Assembly (NCBI RefSeq): GCF_900312995.1
Contig: NZ_ONZI01000001.1
Span: forward strand, 1-64,000
Source: Kushneria phyllosphaerae
GTDB lineage: Bacteria; Pseudomonadota; Gammaproteobacteria; Pseudomonadales; Halomonadaceae
Length of the DNA: 64,000 bases
Direction of reading: 5' to 3'
This document shows, one piece after another, positions 54,625 through 63,498 of this stretch. Made by a program: the position numbers and the translations under genes. The notes beneath the pieces were generated by a model, which was not told the DNA's origin, searched no databases, and saw only the letters and a program-made list of their open reading frames with translations. Position 1 is the first letter of the stretch. Each line of letters begins with the position of its first letter.

Positions 54625-55494
54625 CTACTGACGCTCAAGCACCAGCAGCGGATCGATACGGGTATCAAACCAGTTCATGCCCCAGTGCAGATGCGGCCCG
54701 GTAGCACGACCGGTCGCCCCCACCTCGCCGATCACATCGCCCTGCGCCACACGATCACCCACCTTCACATCCAGCTTTGACAGATGCAGGAAGTTGGAGC
54801 TGATGCCGTAGCCGTGATCGATCAGTACCGTGCCGCCGGTCAGATACAGATCCGGGTTGGCAAAGGTCACAATGCCCCCGGCAGGCGCCTTGACCGGTGT
54901 GCCGGTTGCCGCGGCAATATCCATGCCCGAATGCGCAGAACCCGGCGTGCCGTTATAAATGCGTTGATTGCCAAAGCGTCCGCTGATGCGCCCTTTCACC
55001 GGCCAGATAAAGTGCTCGGCAAAATCGGGAATACGCTCATCGCGCGTGCGGGCGTCACTGACGCCGGCCTGCTCACGACGAATGCGCTCGGCAATTTTGG
55101 GCGGCGGTGACACGGTCTTTGGGGGCACACCATTGATGCGCTCGACAGGGAAGTCCCGCGGCGTCACCTGAATATTCACCGTGCGCTGCTGCCCATCGGG
55201 CGAGGTAATCCCGACCTGACTGGCGCCTGTGGCATCACGGCCGATCCCGAACACCACCGTGCCGTAATCGGTGACCCCCAGCGTGCGTCCGGCATGGGTG
55301 ACCTGGCTGCCGGGCGGCACCCGCCCGATAACCATGCTCCCCTGCTGGACATGCTCGGGAAACACGATGGGGACCTGTTGAGTGTCGGCCCCGGCGGGCG
55401 CGCTCATCAGCGTGCCCAGCAGCATCAGGGTCGGCAAGAGCCCGGACAGGGCGCGGCGCAGACCGGCGGTCGATATCATGGCATCAGAAAACAT
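54625..55494 (-). CDS. M23-family murein endopeptidase (LytM domain)
   Basis: A 289-residue exported protein. A signal peptide (LRRALSGLLPTLMLLGTLMSAPAGA) is followed by a beta-rich region and a C-terminal M23 domain (about 165-289). Zinc ligands are in GRFGNQRIYNGTPGSAHSGMDIA (H-x3-D) and GPHLHWGM (HxH). All ligands are retained, so it is probably active on peptidoglycan cross-links rather than a degenerate activator. The DUF-like linker IPDFAEHFIWPVKGRISG is common in this subgroup. Confidence 0.9.
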   Translation of the reverse strand: MFSDAMISTAGLRRALSGLLPTLMLLGTLMSAPAGADTQQVPIVFPEHVQQGSMVIGRVPPGSQVTHAGRTLGVTDYGTVVFGIGRDATGASQVGITSPDGQQRTVNIQVTPRDFPVERINGVPPKTVSPPPKIAERIRREQAGVSDARTRDERIPDFAEHFIWPVKGRISGRFGNQRIYNGTPGSAHSGMDIAAATGTPVKAPAGGIVTFANPDLYLTGGTVLIDHGYGISSNFLHLSKLDVKVGDRVAQGDVIGEVGATGRATGPHLHWGMNWFDTRIDPLLVLERQ

Positions 55495-55518
55495 GGGTCA
55501 CTCACTCTCGAAAGATGA

Positions 55519-56328
55519 TCAGGTCGTCAGCATATAGGGGAGATAAACGATCAGGGCAATCACGGCCAGATGCCCCGGATACCAGCCCAGCCACAGCCAG
55601 CGCGGCATGCGCACCACCCGGGGGATGAAACGGGCCAGACCCGCCGCGATCACCAGAACGATCAGGGTGGTCGAAAAGGCCACGCTCTTGCTGATGGTGT
55701 AGATATTGAGCTGGGCCGTGATCAAAAGAATCGGCACCCCGGCAAGCCAGGCCCAGATGCGCGCCAGACCGTGATCAAAGTGCTGATAACACGCCATCGC
55801 CAGCATGAACCCCGGCACCATCAGGAGCCCGAAACGGCCGTATTCCAGCAGCGGCCCCACCGTGTACCAGATGATCACGGACAGCGCCACGGCGGCGGCA
55901 CTCGTGACCTGAGCACGCCCGTCCTTCGGCGGCGACACCAGCAGCTGGCGCAGCCAGGCGCCCCAAGCCAGTCCGAAGGCCAGCGTAAAGCAGACGTTGA
56001 TCACCAACACGCTGGAGTAACGCGGCATCAGCATATAGGGTAGCTGTGCGATCAGACCGATGACCAGGATGCGCCGTGCATAGCGCATGGGGTTGCGGGT
56101 ATCGAAAAGCCCATGCCAGGCCACCATGGCGGCAAACAGCGGAAACGCCACCCGCCCGATGGTCGAACTCGCCCAGCCAAACTGCCAGGAGAGCTCGTTG
56201 GACAGCGCATAGCGCACCACGTGGTCCACGGTCATGGAGATCAGGGCGAGCCACTTGCCCCAGTCCGTCCAGTGGGACCGGGTTACCCGGCCCCTGGGCG
56301 CCAGGGCTCCGGCGGTTGTATCGGTCAT
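55519..56328 (-). CDS. TraX-family membrane protein
   Basis: A 269-residue protein with about eight hydrophobic segments. It shows the TraX pattern: WLALISMTVDHVVRYAL near the N-terminus, IGRVAFPLFAAMVAWHG, YARRILVIGLIAQLPYML and a C-terminal YPGHLAVIALIVYLPYML. F-plasmid TraX acetylates pilin, but chromosomal TraX-like proteins are widespread and of unknown function, possibly acyltransferases. No other conjugation gene is nearby. It lies 24 bases downstream of nothing coding; the M23 gene follows it on the same strand. Confidence 0.85.
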   Translation of the reverse strand: MTDTTAGALAPRGRVTRSHWTDWGKWLALISMTVDHVVRYALSNELSWQFGWASSTIGRVAFPLFAAMVAWHGLFDTRNPMRYARRILVIGLIAQLPYMLMPRYSSVLVINVCFTLAFGLAWGAWLRQLLVSPPKDGRAQVTSAAAVALSVIIWYTVGPLLEYGRFGLLMVPGFMLAMACYQHFDHGLARIWAWLAGVPILLITAQLNIYTISKSVAFSTTLIVLVIAAGLARFIPRVVRMPRWLWLGWYPGHLAVIALIVYLPYMLTT

Positions 56329-56418
56329 GCGCGCTCCATCATTTGATCAGGTTGGCAGGTCATATCACAGACCGCGACTGGCGCGGTGCACGCTCATACA
56401 AGGACACGGAGACAATAC

Positions 56419-57450
56419 ATGCACTCCCCCATCAACACCGTGATTGTCGGCTACGGGCTGGTCGGGCGCGTCTTCCATGCGCCCCTGATTCGCCACACCC
56501 ACGGCATGCGTCTCAAGGGTGTGGTCTCCAGCCGCCCGGACGACGTTCACGCTGACCTGCCGGATATCGACGTATATCCCACGGCCGATCAGGCCTTCAG
56601 TGACCCCGAGGTGGATCTGATCGTGATTGCCTCTCCCAACGACACTCACACCTCACTTGCCATGGCAGCACTTCAGGCCGGCAAGCACGTGGTCATCGAC
56701 AAGCCCGTGTCATTGGATGGCGAGGAGCTTGAGCACATCACGGCCTGTGCCCGCCATCATGACAGAGTTTTCAGCGTCTTCCAGAACCGCCGCTGGGACG
56801 CTGACTTTCTGACCCTGAAGGGGCTGCTGGAGGCAGGCCGTCTGGGCGATGTCACCCGTTGCCACCTGCACTTTGACCGCTTTCGCCCCGAGGTCCGCGA
56901 CCGCTGGCGCGAGCGCCCCGGCCCCGGCAGCGGTGCCTGGTATGACCTGGGCTCGCATCTGGCCGATCAGGCCGTAACCCTGTTTGGCACGCCGCGCGCC
57001 GTCTACGCCGATCTGGCCACGCTCAGACCAGGCGGCGGCGCAGTGGATTATTTCCACGTGCTGCTGCGCTATGACCATCATCGCGTCGTGCTCTCAAGCC
57101 ACGCCCTGAGCGCCCATGATTCGCTGCGCTACGCGGTCGATGGCACCCGCGCGTCCTGGATCAAGCACGGGATCGACACCCAGGAACAGACCCTGCGCGA
57201 CGGCGGCACCCCCGACCAGCCCGGCTGGGGAGAAGACCCGAAGCGCGGCGTGCTCCATCACGGCGACACCGGGGACAGCGAGCCCATCGATAACGCCCGG
57301 GGTGACTACCGCGCCTACTATGACAACATCGTGGCGCACCTGAACGGCGAGGCCGAGCTCGCCGTGACCCCCGAGCAGGCCCGCGAGGTCATGCGCGTGC
57401 TCGACGCCGCTCATGAAAGCAGCGCCACGCGCTGCGAGGTCGTGCTCTAG
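56419..57450 (+). CDS. Gfo/Idh/MocA-family oxidoreductase
   Basis: A 343-residue NAD(P)-dependent sugar or inositol dehydrogenase-like protein. The N-terminal Rossmann motif is VIVGYGLVGRVFHAPLI, then VIASPNDTHTSLAMAALQAGKHVVIDKPVSLD, whose DKP carries the conserved catalytic Lys. GAWYDLGSHLADQAVTLFG holds the family His. YdgJ-like proteins are the nearest kind I know. The upstream Met is rejected because GGAG precedes 56419. Its substrate is unknown; it is 9 kb away from the sugar island. Confidence 0.88.
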   Translation: MHSPINTVIVGYGLVGRVFHAPLIRHTHGMRLKGVVSSRPDDVHADLPDIDVYPTADQAFSDPEVDLIVIASPNDTHTSLAMAALQAGKHVVIDKPVSLDGEELEHITACARHHDRVFSVFQNRRWDADFLTLKGLLEAGRLGDVTRCHLHFDRFRPEVRDRWRERPGPGSGAWYDLGSHLADQAVTLFGTPRAVYADLATLRPGGGAVDYFHVLLRYDHHRVVLSSHALSAHDSLRYAVDGTRASWIKHGIDTQEQTLRDGGTPDQPGWGEDPKRGVLHHGDTGDSEPIDNARGDYRAYYDNIVAHLNGEAELAVTPEQAREVMRVLDAAHESSATRCEVVL

Positions 57451-57456
57451 TCGGCC

Positions 57457-58932
57457 TCAGGTCCCGCAGAAGGTCCGAAACACGGCCTCATCGGGCGAGG
57501 CCGACAATGTCCAGGCCTCACGCCCGGGCTGCTCTTCAAACGGGTGGGCCAGAATCTCGCGCAGCGTCTCGAAAGGTGCAAAATCGCCTTCGGCGGCGGC
57601 GCTCAGTGCCTGCTCGACCTGGTGGTTGCGCGGGATATAAAGCGGATTGATCGCCTGCATGTGACGGGCGATCTCATCTGCGCTGCGCGCCTCGCGCGCC
57701 AGACGGGCACGCCATTGTTCAAGCCAGGCGCGAATGCCCGCGTCCTGTTCAAACAGCGCCAGAAGCGCCGCGTCACCGTCTTCACCGCGAGCACACTCGC
57801 CGAGCTGACGAAACGTCAGGGTGAAGTCGGCGCGCCCGACCCGCATGGCCTCCTGCAGCGCCTCGATCAACGCCTGATCACTGTCTTCTTCCTGCACAAG
57901 GCCCAGCTTTTCACGCATCACTCCAAGCCAGGCGTCGAGATACTGCTCGGAGAAGCCCTGCACCACCTCGGTGGCGCGTTCGATGGCGCGCTGCTCATCG
58001 GCATCAAACAGCGGCAGCATCGCCTCGGCCAGACGCGCCATGTTCCACTGCAGAATCACCGGCTGATTGACGTAGGCATAGCGCCCGCCGGTGTCGATCG
58101 AGCTGAAGACGGTCTTCGGGTCATAGCGCTCCATGAAGGCGCAGGGGCCAAAATCGATGGTCTCGCCGGCAATCGAGGTGTTGTCGGTGTTCATCACGCC
58201 ATGAATGAAGCCCACGCCCATCCAGCGCGCCACCAGCTCGGCCTGACGCTGCTGGATGGCCTTTAACAGCGCCAGATAGCGATCCTGCTCGGGGGTATCG
58301 GAAAGCTCGGGATAGTGTCGCTCGATCACGTGATCGGCCAGCACTCGCACGGCCTCGGCGTCATGACGCGAGCCAAAGTACTGAAAGGTACCGACCCGGA
58401 TATGACTTGAGGCCACCCGCGTGAGCACCGCGCCGGGTTCCGGCATGCGCCGCATGACCCGTTCGCCGGTCGTGACGGCTGCCAGCGCCCGCGTGGCGGG
58501 GATGCCCATGACATGCATGGCCTCGCTGATCAGATATTCGCGCAGCACCGGGCCGAGCGGCGCACGACCATCACCGCCACGGGAAAAGGGCGTGCGCCCT
58601 GCCCCCTTGAGCTGAATGTCACGCAGCTGCCCGTGACGGTCGGTGACTTCACCCAGCAACACCGCGCGCCCATCGCCCAGCCGCGGCGAGAAGCCGCCAA
58701 ACTGGTGGCCGGCGTAGGCCTGAGCGACCGGCTCGGCGCCAGGGGGCAGCTCATTGCCGGAAAACCACTCGGTGGCCTGCTGCTCATCGAAGGCGGTCAG
58801 GTCAAACCCCAGCGTCTCGGCAAGCGTTTGATTGAAGGCAATCAGGGTGGGCTGTTCAACGGTGACCGGCGTAAAGGGTTCAAAAAAATGGGCCGGCAGA
58901 CGCGAATAGCGCAGGGTAAAGGTCGGAAACAT
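57457..58932 (-). CDS. selO: Protein adenylyltransferase SelO (YdiU)
   Basis: A 491-residue pseudokinase-fold enzyme that transfers AMP to proteins. Family motifs are AQAYAGHQFGGFSPRLGDGRAVLLGE, QLKGAGRTPFSRGGDGRA, SEAMHVMGIPATRALAAV, VGFIHGVMNTDNTSIAGETIDFGPCAFM, and NPLYIPRNHQVEQAL. It ends FCGT: a Cys three residues from the end, where eukaryotic SelO has selenocysteine. It is thus not a selenoprotein here. The Met at 59007 is rejected because CCGGAG precedes 58932. Confidence 0.95.
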   Translation of the reverse strand: MFPTFTLRYSRLPAHFFEPFTPVTVEQPTLIAFNQTLAETLGFDLTAFDEQQATEWFSGNELPPGAEPVAQAYAGHQFGGFSPRLGDGRAVLLGEVTDRHGQLRDIQLKGAGRTPFSRGGDGRAPLGPVLREYLISEAMHVMGIPATRALAAVTTGERVMRRMPEPGAVLTRVASSHIRVGTFQYFGSRHDAEAVRVLADHVIERHYPELSDTPEQDRYLALLKAIQQRQAELVARWMGVGFIHGVMNTDNTSIAGETIDFGPCAFMERYDPKTVFSSIDTGGRYAYVNQPVILQWNMARLAEAMLPLFDADEQRAIERATEVVQGFSEQYLDAWLGVMREKLGLVQEEDSDQALIEALQEAMRVGRADFTLTFRQLGECARGEDGDAALLALFEQDAGIRAWLEQWRARLAREARSADEIARHMQAINPLYIPRNHQVEQALSAAAEGDFAPFETLREILAHPFEEQPGREAWTLSASPDEAVFRTFCGT

Positions 58933-59010
58933 GGTGACTCCGGCGGCCGGGGCCGCGTATTGATAAAGTGATCCGTCCGGATCAAAAGAATAGAACATCA
59001 CAGACATGAA

Positions 59011-59039
59011 GGCCCGGCACTCCCTGAAGAGGCCGGGCC
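59011..59039 (-). terminator. GC-rich hairpin between zinc operon and selO
   Basis: Stem GGCCCGGC / GCCGGGCC with a 13-base loop, past the znuA stop on the minus strand. There is no clear U-tract, so it is a weak terminator candidate. Confidence 0.4.
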
Positions 59040-59067
59040 CTGAACAAGCCGGTACAAGGGCGATAAA

Positions 59068-60069
59068 TCAGTCGCTTTGCTTCATGGCCCTGACCATCTG
59101 ATCGACGTTGAAGCGGAACATGTCGGCGTAGGTCGACGCCGGACCATCGTCTTTTGAAAGTGCCTCCACGTACAGCTCGCCGCCGGGCTCGGCACCTGCG
59201 GCATTGGCGATCTGCTCGACCAGCCGCGGGTCGTTGGAGTTTTCAAAGAAATAGCTCTTGATGTGCTCGCCCTTCATCTGCGTGATGAGCCCTGCCACAT
59301 CCTTCGCCGAGGCCTCGCTGTCGGTGGTCATGCCAAGCGGCGACAGAAAGGTCACATGGTAGCGGTCGCCGAAATAGCCGAAGGCGTCATGGGAGGTCAG
59401 GATCTTGCGCCGGGCCTCGGGAATGGCCTCGATCTGCGTTCTGGCATACTCATCCAGCGACTCGAGCTCCTGCTTGTAGGCATCGCCGTTGGCACGATAT
59501 TCCTCGGCCCCGGCCGGGTCCGCCTTCGACAGCGCTGCCACGATGTTGTCGACCCACACCTCGACATTGGCCGGACTGTTCCAGACGTGGGGGTCGGGGC
59601 CGTCATGATGATGGTGATGACCGCCATCACCCTCCTCATGGTCATCGTGAGCATCCGCGTCATGGCCATGATCGTGATCTTCGCCGTCATGACCCTCTTC
59701 ATGCTCGTGCGATGACTCATCCATTTCACGGGTGTGAATGTCCTTTGAGACCACCACGGGCTTGCCCTTGAAGCCGGAGGTGGTGATCAAACGATCCATC
59801 CAGCCTTCAAGCCCCAGCCCGCTCATGAATACCACGTCAGCGTCACGCACCCGACGCACGTCGTTCGGCGTCGGTTCATAGGCGTGCGGGTCGCCGTTGG
59901 TGCCAATGAGACTCGACACCTCGACCCGGTCGCCCCCCACTTCGCTGACCACATCGGCCAGCACGGTAAAGGAGGCCACTGCCTTGATGTCAGCGGCCTG
60001 CGCTACCGCCGCCGACAGCGGTGACAGTGCCAGTACGGCTGCCCCGGCCCACCAGACTCTGATCTTCAT
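59068..60069 (-). CDS. znuA: Zinc ABC transporter substrate-binding protein (ZnuA-like)
   Basis: A 333-residue exported metal-binding protein with a signal peptide (ALSPLSAAVAQA). Zinc ligands fit DPHAYEPTPNDVRR, PDPHVWNSPANVEVWVDN, LTSHDAFGYFGDRY and the C-terminal Asp/Glu. A His/Asp/Glu-rich loop spans about residues 118-160, with runs of HD and HHHHH, as in ZnuA proteins that handle zinc. A Zur box upstream of the operon supports zinc over manganese. It is the last gene of ATPase-permease-SBP. Confidence 0.9.
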   Translation of the reverse strand: MKIRVWWAGAAVLALSPLSAAVAQAADIKAVASFTVLADVVSEVGGDRVEVSSLIGTNGDPHAYEPTPNDVRRVRDADVVFMSGLGLEGWMDRLITTSGFKGKPVVVSKDIHTREMDESSHEHEEGHDGEDHDHGHDADAHDDHEEGDGGHHHHHDGPDPHVWNSPANVEVWVDNIVAALSKADPAGAEEYRANGDAYKQELESLDEYARTQIEAIPEARRKILTSHDAFGYFGDRYHVTFLSPLGMTTDSEASAKDVAGLITQMKGEHIKSYFFENSNDPRLVEQIANAAGAEPGGELYVEALSKDDGPASTYADMFRFNVDQMVRAMKQSD

Positions 60070-60114
60070 GCATGCTCCCCGTTTAACAGTAGAAACGCTG
60101 GCCCAAAACCCGAT

Positions 60115-60996
60115 CTAGCCGGCCAGATGTGGCCGTGACAGGCGCTGACGCACGATGCCCAGCCGCCCGAACAGAAACGACAGCAGATAGATACCGCTGG
60201 CCGAAAGCACGATGGTCGGGCCCGACGCCACGCCGGTATGAAAGGAGATGTTGAGCCCGACGATGCCGGCCAGAAAGGCCACCAGCATGGCGCTGAACAT
60301 CATCCCCGGCAGGCTGACCGCCCAGAAGCGCGCCGCGACCGCCGGCAACATCATCAGCCCCACCGCCATCAGCGTGCCCAGCGACTGAAAACCCGCCACC
60401 AGGTTGAGCACCACCAGCAGCAGAAAGAGCACGTGATAGAGATGCCCGCGCCCGCCAACGGCGCGCAAGAAGCCGGGGTCAAAGCACTCCATGACCAGTG
60501 GCCGGTAGATCAGCGCCAGCAGCACCAGCGTCAGCGAGGAAATGCCGGCAATCAGATACAGGGCGTTCTGATCGATGGCCAGAATGGTGCCAAAGAGCAC
60601 GTGCAACAGATCCACACTCGAGCCCTTGAGCGATACGATCAAAACGCCCGCGGCCAGCGAGGTGAGATAGAAACTGGCAAAACTGGCGTCCTCGCGCACG
60701 GCGGTCGTGCGGCTGACCAGCCCCGACAGCAGTGCCACGGCCAGCCCTACGATCAGCCCGCCCAGCCCCATCGCCGGCAGCGACAGTCCCGCGACCAGAA
60801 AGCCGACCGCAGCGCCTGGCAGTACGGCGTGGCTCATGGCATCGCCGACCAGACTCATGCGTCGAAGCATCAGAAGCACGCCCACCGGGCCCGAGCCCAG
60901 CCCCAGCGCGATACAGGCCACCAGCGCCCGGCGCATAAAGCCGAAATCCACAAAGGGGGCCAGGGTGACGTCATAAACCGTGGTGAGAATGCTCAT
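60115..60996 (-). CDS. znuB: Zinc ABC transporter permease (ZnuB-like, ABC-3 family)
   Basis: A 293-residue membrane protein with about eight hydrophobic segments. ABC-3 features: MRRALVACIALGLGSGPVGVLLMLRRMSLVGDAMSHAVLPGAAVGFL at the N-terminus and QSLGTLMAVGLMMLPAVAARFW in the middle. Its start overlaps the ATPase stop by four bases. Confidence 0.92.
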   Translation of the reverse strand: MSILTTVYDVTLAPFVDFGFMRRALVACIALGLGSGPVGVLLMLRRMSLVGDAMSHAVLPGAAVGFLVAGLSLPAMGLGGLIVGLAVALLSGLVSRTTAVREDASFASFYLTSLAAGVLIVSLKGSSVDLLHVLFGTILAIDQNALYLIAGISSLTLVLLALIYRPLVMECFDPGFLRAVGGRGHLYHVLFLLLVVLNLVAGFQSLGTLMAVGLMMLPAVAARFWAVSLPGMMFSAMLVAFLAGIVGLNISFHTGVASGPTIVLSASGIYLLSFLFGRLGIVRQRLSRPHLAG

Positions 60997-61760
60997 GCCT
61001 GCTCCTCATGAAGTTCACAGGCATGGGCATCCTGGCGCCAGGACTCTTCCATCATGTTGGCCCGCTTCAGGTGGTGCGGTTGCAGCACCTCTTCGGTCGG
61101 CCCCCAGGCAATCGCCTCGCGTGCCATCAAAAGCGTCTGCGGGAAGCATTGACGCACCTGGGACATGTCATGCAGCACGGCAATCACGGTGCGGCCATGG
61201 TCATGCCAGTGACGGATCAGGGTCAGCAGATCGCGGGTGGTGCGCTCATCGATGGCGTTGAAGGGTTCATCCAGCAAAATGACCGGCGCATCCTGCAGCA
61301 ACAGACGGGCAAACAGCACGCGCTGGAACTGTCCAGAGGAGAGTTCGCTGATGCGTCGCTGCTCGAAACCGCCCAGACCGACCTTGTCGAGCGCATCCAG
61401 CGCCCGGGCCACATCCTGGCGCTTCATGCCGCCAAACACGCCCAGGCGATGCCAGTCCCCCATGGCGACGGTATCAAAGACACTCAGCGGAAAGCTGCGA
61501 TCAACCTCGGCGGCCTGGGGCAGATAGCCATAGCGGCTGGCTGACATCCCGGCCCGGTCAATGCGGCCCTCGGAGGCGGCCATGTTGCCGGTCAGCGCCT
61601 TGATCAGGGTCGACTTGCCGGCCCCGTTGGGGCCGATAATCGCCGTCAGACTGCCGGCCTCGAAACTGCCGGTCACATGATGAACGGCCGGGTGGCGCTG
61701 GTAGGTAATGGTCAGGTTTTCAAGGTGGATGGGCGCACCCTTCAGATCAGGGCAGCTCAT
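60993..61760 (-). CDS. znuC: Zinc ABC transporter ATP-binding protein (ZnuC-like)
   Basis: A 255-residue ATPase. Walker A GPNGAGKSTLIK, Q-loop YLPQAAEVD, signature LSSGQFQRVLFARLL, Walker B VILLDEPFNAID and switch His in VLHDMSQ. The signature is SSGQF in place of LSGGQ, as is common in this metal-transport family. It overlaps a short upstream open frame by four bases. Confidence 0.92.
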   Translation of the reverse strand: MSCPDLKGAPIHLENLTITYQRHPAVHHVTGSFEAGSLTAIIGPNGAGKSTLIKALTGNMAASEGRIDRAGMSASRYGYLPQAAEVDRSFPLSVFDTVAMGDWHRLGVFGGMKRQDVARALDALDKVGLGGFEQRRISELSSGQFQRVLFARLLLQDAPVILLDEPFNAIDERTTRDLLTLIRHWHDHGRTVIAVLHDMSQVRQCFPQTLLMAREAIAWGPTEEVLQPHHLKRANMMEESWRQDAHACELHEEQA

Positions 61761-61987
61761 GGCACGGCCACCGCCCAGTGCACCATGGACCAGAGCCCAA
61801 CCAGACCCACCGCTGCCAGCAACAACCGCCAGCCCACCGAGGAGGCCAGAATGGAGCGCTGACAGCGGCGCATGACATGATCATCGCGCGCGCGCTGGGC
61901 GTTCGGCGAATCATCCGTAGAAGAAAGGTGACGAGACACGACGTGATTCCATGACGACGCGATGCCGAGCAGACCCACGCTCGGCAT
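61757..61987 (-). CDS. Possible small membrane peptide at the head of the zinc operon
   Basis: An open frame ending four bases into znuC. If it starts just past the Zur box (61987) it has 76 residues; from an internal ATG (61873) it has 38. Its C-terminal 24 residues (WRLLLAAVGLVGLWSMVHWAVAV) form one transmembrane helix. Neither start has a good ribosome site, and the family is unknown to me. The ATGA overlap with znuC argues for translational coupling. The longer frame reaching 62317 crosses the Zur box and DUF4235 gene and is rejected. Confidence 0.4.
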   Translation of the reverse strand: MPSVGLLGIASSWNHVVSRHLSSTDDSPNAQRARDDHVMRRCQRSILASSVGWRLLLAAVGLVGLWSMVHWAVAVP

Positions 61988-61990
61988 CGG

Positions 61991-62014
61991 GTAAATGTTA
62001 TAAAGTATCATTAC
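61991..62014. promoter_or_regulatory. Zur box upstream of the zinc ABC operon
   Basis: GTAAATGTTATAAAGTATCA with TTAC following: dyad GTAAATGtTATA / TATcATTAC, matching the gammaproteobacterial Zur pattern (about GAAATGTTATANTATAACATTTC). It stands about 230 bases before znuC and right before the small open frame. Zur bound to zinc would repress the operon. Confidence 0.82.
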
Positions 62015-62169
62015 ATGAGAGACTTCAGAGTGCAACGACTCTGCGCCGCACGAAGACCTTGAACAAGCGTCTCCAGCGATTTTTCGTCCACACCCCGGTC
62101 GAGCCCTGTCCCGCAGGCACCCGCCAGCGGGGCGATAAAGCCGGGCGGGCACCCTCTTCCGAGGGGAGA

Positions 62170-62457
62170 TCAATCCTCGAGTCGTGCCAGCAGCCGCTGC
62201 CCCCGGCGTGACCGGCGGGTACGACGCATGCCGGCCGAAGCCATCTTCCAGCCGACGATCCTGGCCGCGCCCACGGCCATACCGCTGGCCGCGCCCCATA
62301 AAAGCGCCTGACGCCACTCGATGTCATCCCGATCCGGATTGACGGGCGGTTCAAAGATACCGTGGCGGAAGGTCTTTTTCATGGCCTGACGCATGGCGAT
62401 GCCGGTGGCCGCCGCCGTGGCCGTGCCAACCAGCGTCCAGAGAGTTTGAGACTTCAT
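62170..62457 (-). CDS. DUF4235-family small protein
   Basis: A 95-residue protein: an N-terminal helix (TLWTLVGTATAAATGIA), a linker with PPVNPDRDDIEWRQALLWGAASG, a second helix (GMAVGAARIVGWKMASAG) and a strongly basic tail (MRRTRRSRRGQRL). The pattern fits DUF4235, of unknown function. AAGGGG precedes the ATG. The 155 bases between its end and the Zur box have no visible gene. Confidence 0.75.
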   Translation of the reverse strand: MKSQTLWTLVGTATAAATGIAMRQAMKKTFRHGIFEPPVNPDRDDIEWRQALLWGAASGMAVGAARIVGWKMASAGMRRTRRSRRGQRLLARLED

Positions 62458-62621
62458 GGCAGTATCCCCTTCAAGTGATCAAGAAAGCCCTTCAAGCCTG
62501 GCCGATCCCGTTCGGCGCCACCAGTGCCTATCTACCAGTACCCGTCCACCAGTACCCATGGACAGCCCCGCCGCACTCGCGCACCATCCGGTCATCCTTT
62601 TAAAGATCCACAGGACTTCCC

Positions 62622-63287
62622 ATGACCGAGCAGCCCCCTGTCATTGTCGAACCCGAACGCACGCCGGCCACCGCCGTGGTCATCATCCTGCATGGCCTCG
62701 GGGCCAGCGCCCACGATTTTGACCCGCTCATCCCGGCGCTGTCGCTGCCTGAAGACATGCCGGTGCGCTTTGTCTCTCCTCACGCCCCCCAGCTGGCGGT
62801 GACCGTCAACAACGGCATGACCATGCCGGCCTGGTATGACATCACCAGCATGGCGCTCAACCGCGAGATCGATGAAGTCCAGCTCCGGGCCTCGGCACAG
62901 CGCATCCATCGTTTGATCGACGAGCAAATCGCCAGCGGTATCGACAGTCGCCGCATCGTGCTGGCCGGCTTTTCCCAGGGCGGCGCGGTCGCCTACGAAG
63001 CGGCCCTGACCTATCCCGAACCTCTGGCCGGAGTGCTGGCCATGTCGACCTATTTTGCCACCGCCGACAGCATCAGGCCGGACGACGCCAATCGCACCAC
63101 GCCGATCGAGATCCATCACGGCACTCAGGACCCGGTCGTGGATGAAACGCTGGGCCAGCGGGCCGTCCAGCGCCTGACCGACATGGGCTATAACGTGGAA
63201 TACCGGACCTGGCCGATGGTTCATACCATCAGCGCCGATCAGGTGCCGGCCATTCGTCAGTGGCTGATCGAGCGACTGGGAAAATAG
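62622..63287 (+). CDS. Carboxylesterase/phospholipase-type alpha/beta hydrolase
   Basis: A 221-residue hydrolase of the esterase II (EstB/YpfH-like) family. Oxyanion motif ILHGLGASAHDF, nucleophile elbow GFSQGGAVAY with catalytic Ser, Asp in HGTQDPVVDE, and His in PMVHTIS: a complete triad. It cleaves short-chain esters or lysophospholipids in related enzymes. AGGA precedes the ATG. A degenerate paralog lies 211 bases downstream on the same strand. Confidence 0.92.
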   Translation: MTEQPPVIVEPERTPATAVVIILHGLGASAHDFDPLIPALSLPEDMPVRFVSPHAPQLAVTVNNGMTMPAWYDITSMALNREIDEVQLRASAQRIHRLIDEQIASGIDSRRIVLAGFSQGGAVAYEAALTYPEPLAGVLAMSTYFATADSIRPDDANRTTPIEIHHGTQDPVVDETLGQRAVQRLTDMGYNVEYRTWPMVHTISADQVPAIRQWLIERLGK

Positions 63288-63498
63288 GGATCTTCATCGC
63301 AGGCTCATGAAGCCCCTCAGCCGTTCAGGAGCAAAGGGCAGGAAAGAGAGCTCATGCCCGGCATCAGGAAAATCATGCCTGCCATGCCGGGGCGCTTAAA
63401 TACGGCGCCGGCAGGGCTGATCGCCTTTTACGGCACGGACATGAGATCACGCCAGCGTCATCCTTGGGACATCGCTTCCACAGTCTCAAGGTGTCGAC

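Noticed and set aside
61988..62317. N-terminal extension of the small open frame before znuC
   Set aside because: It crosses the Zur box and overlaps the DUF4235 gene; the translation is Arg/Gly-rich and unlike a protein.
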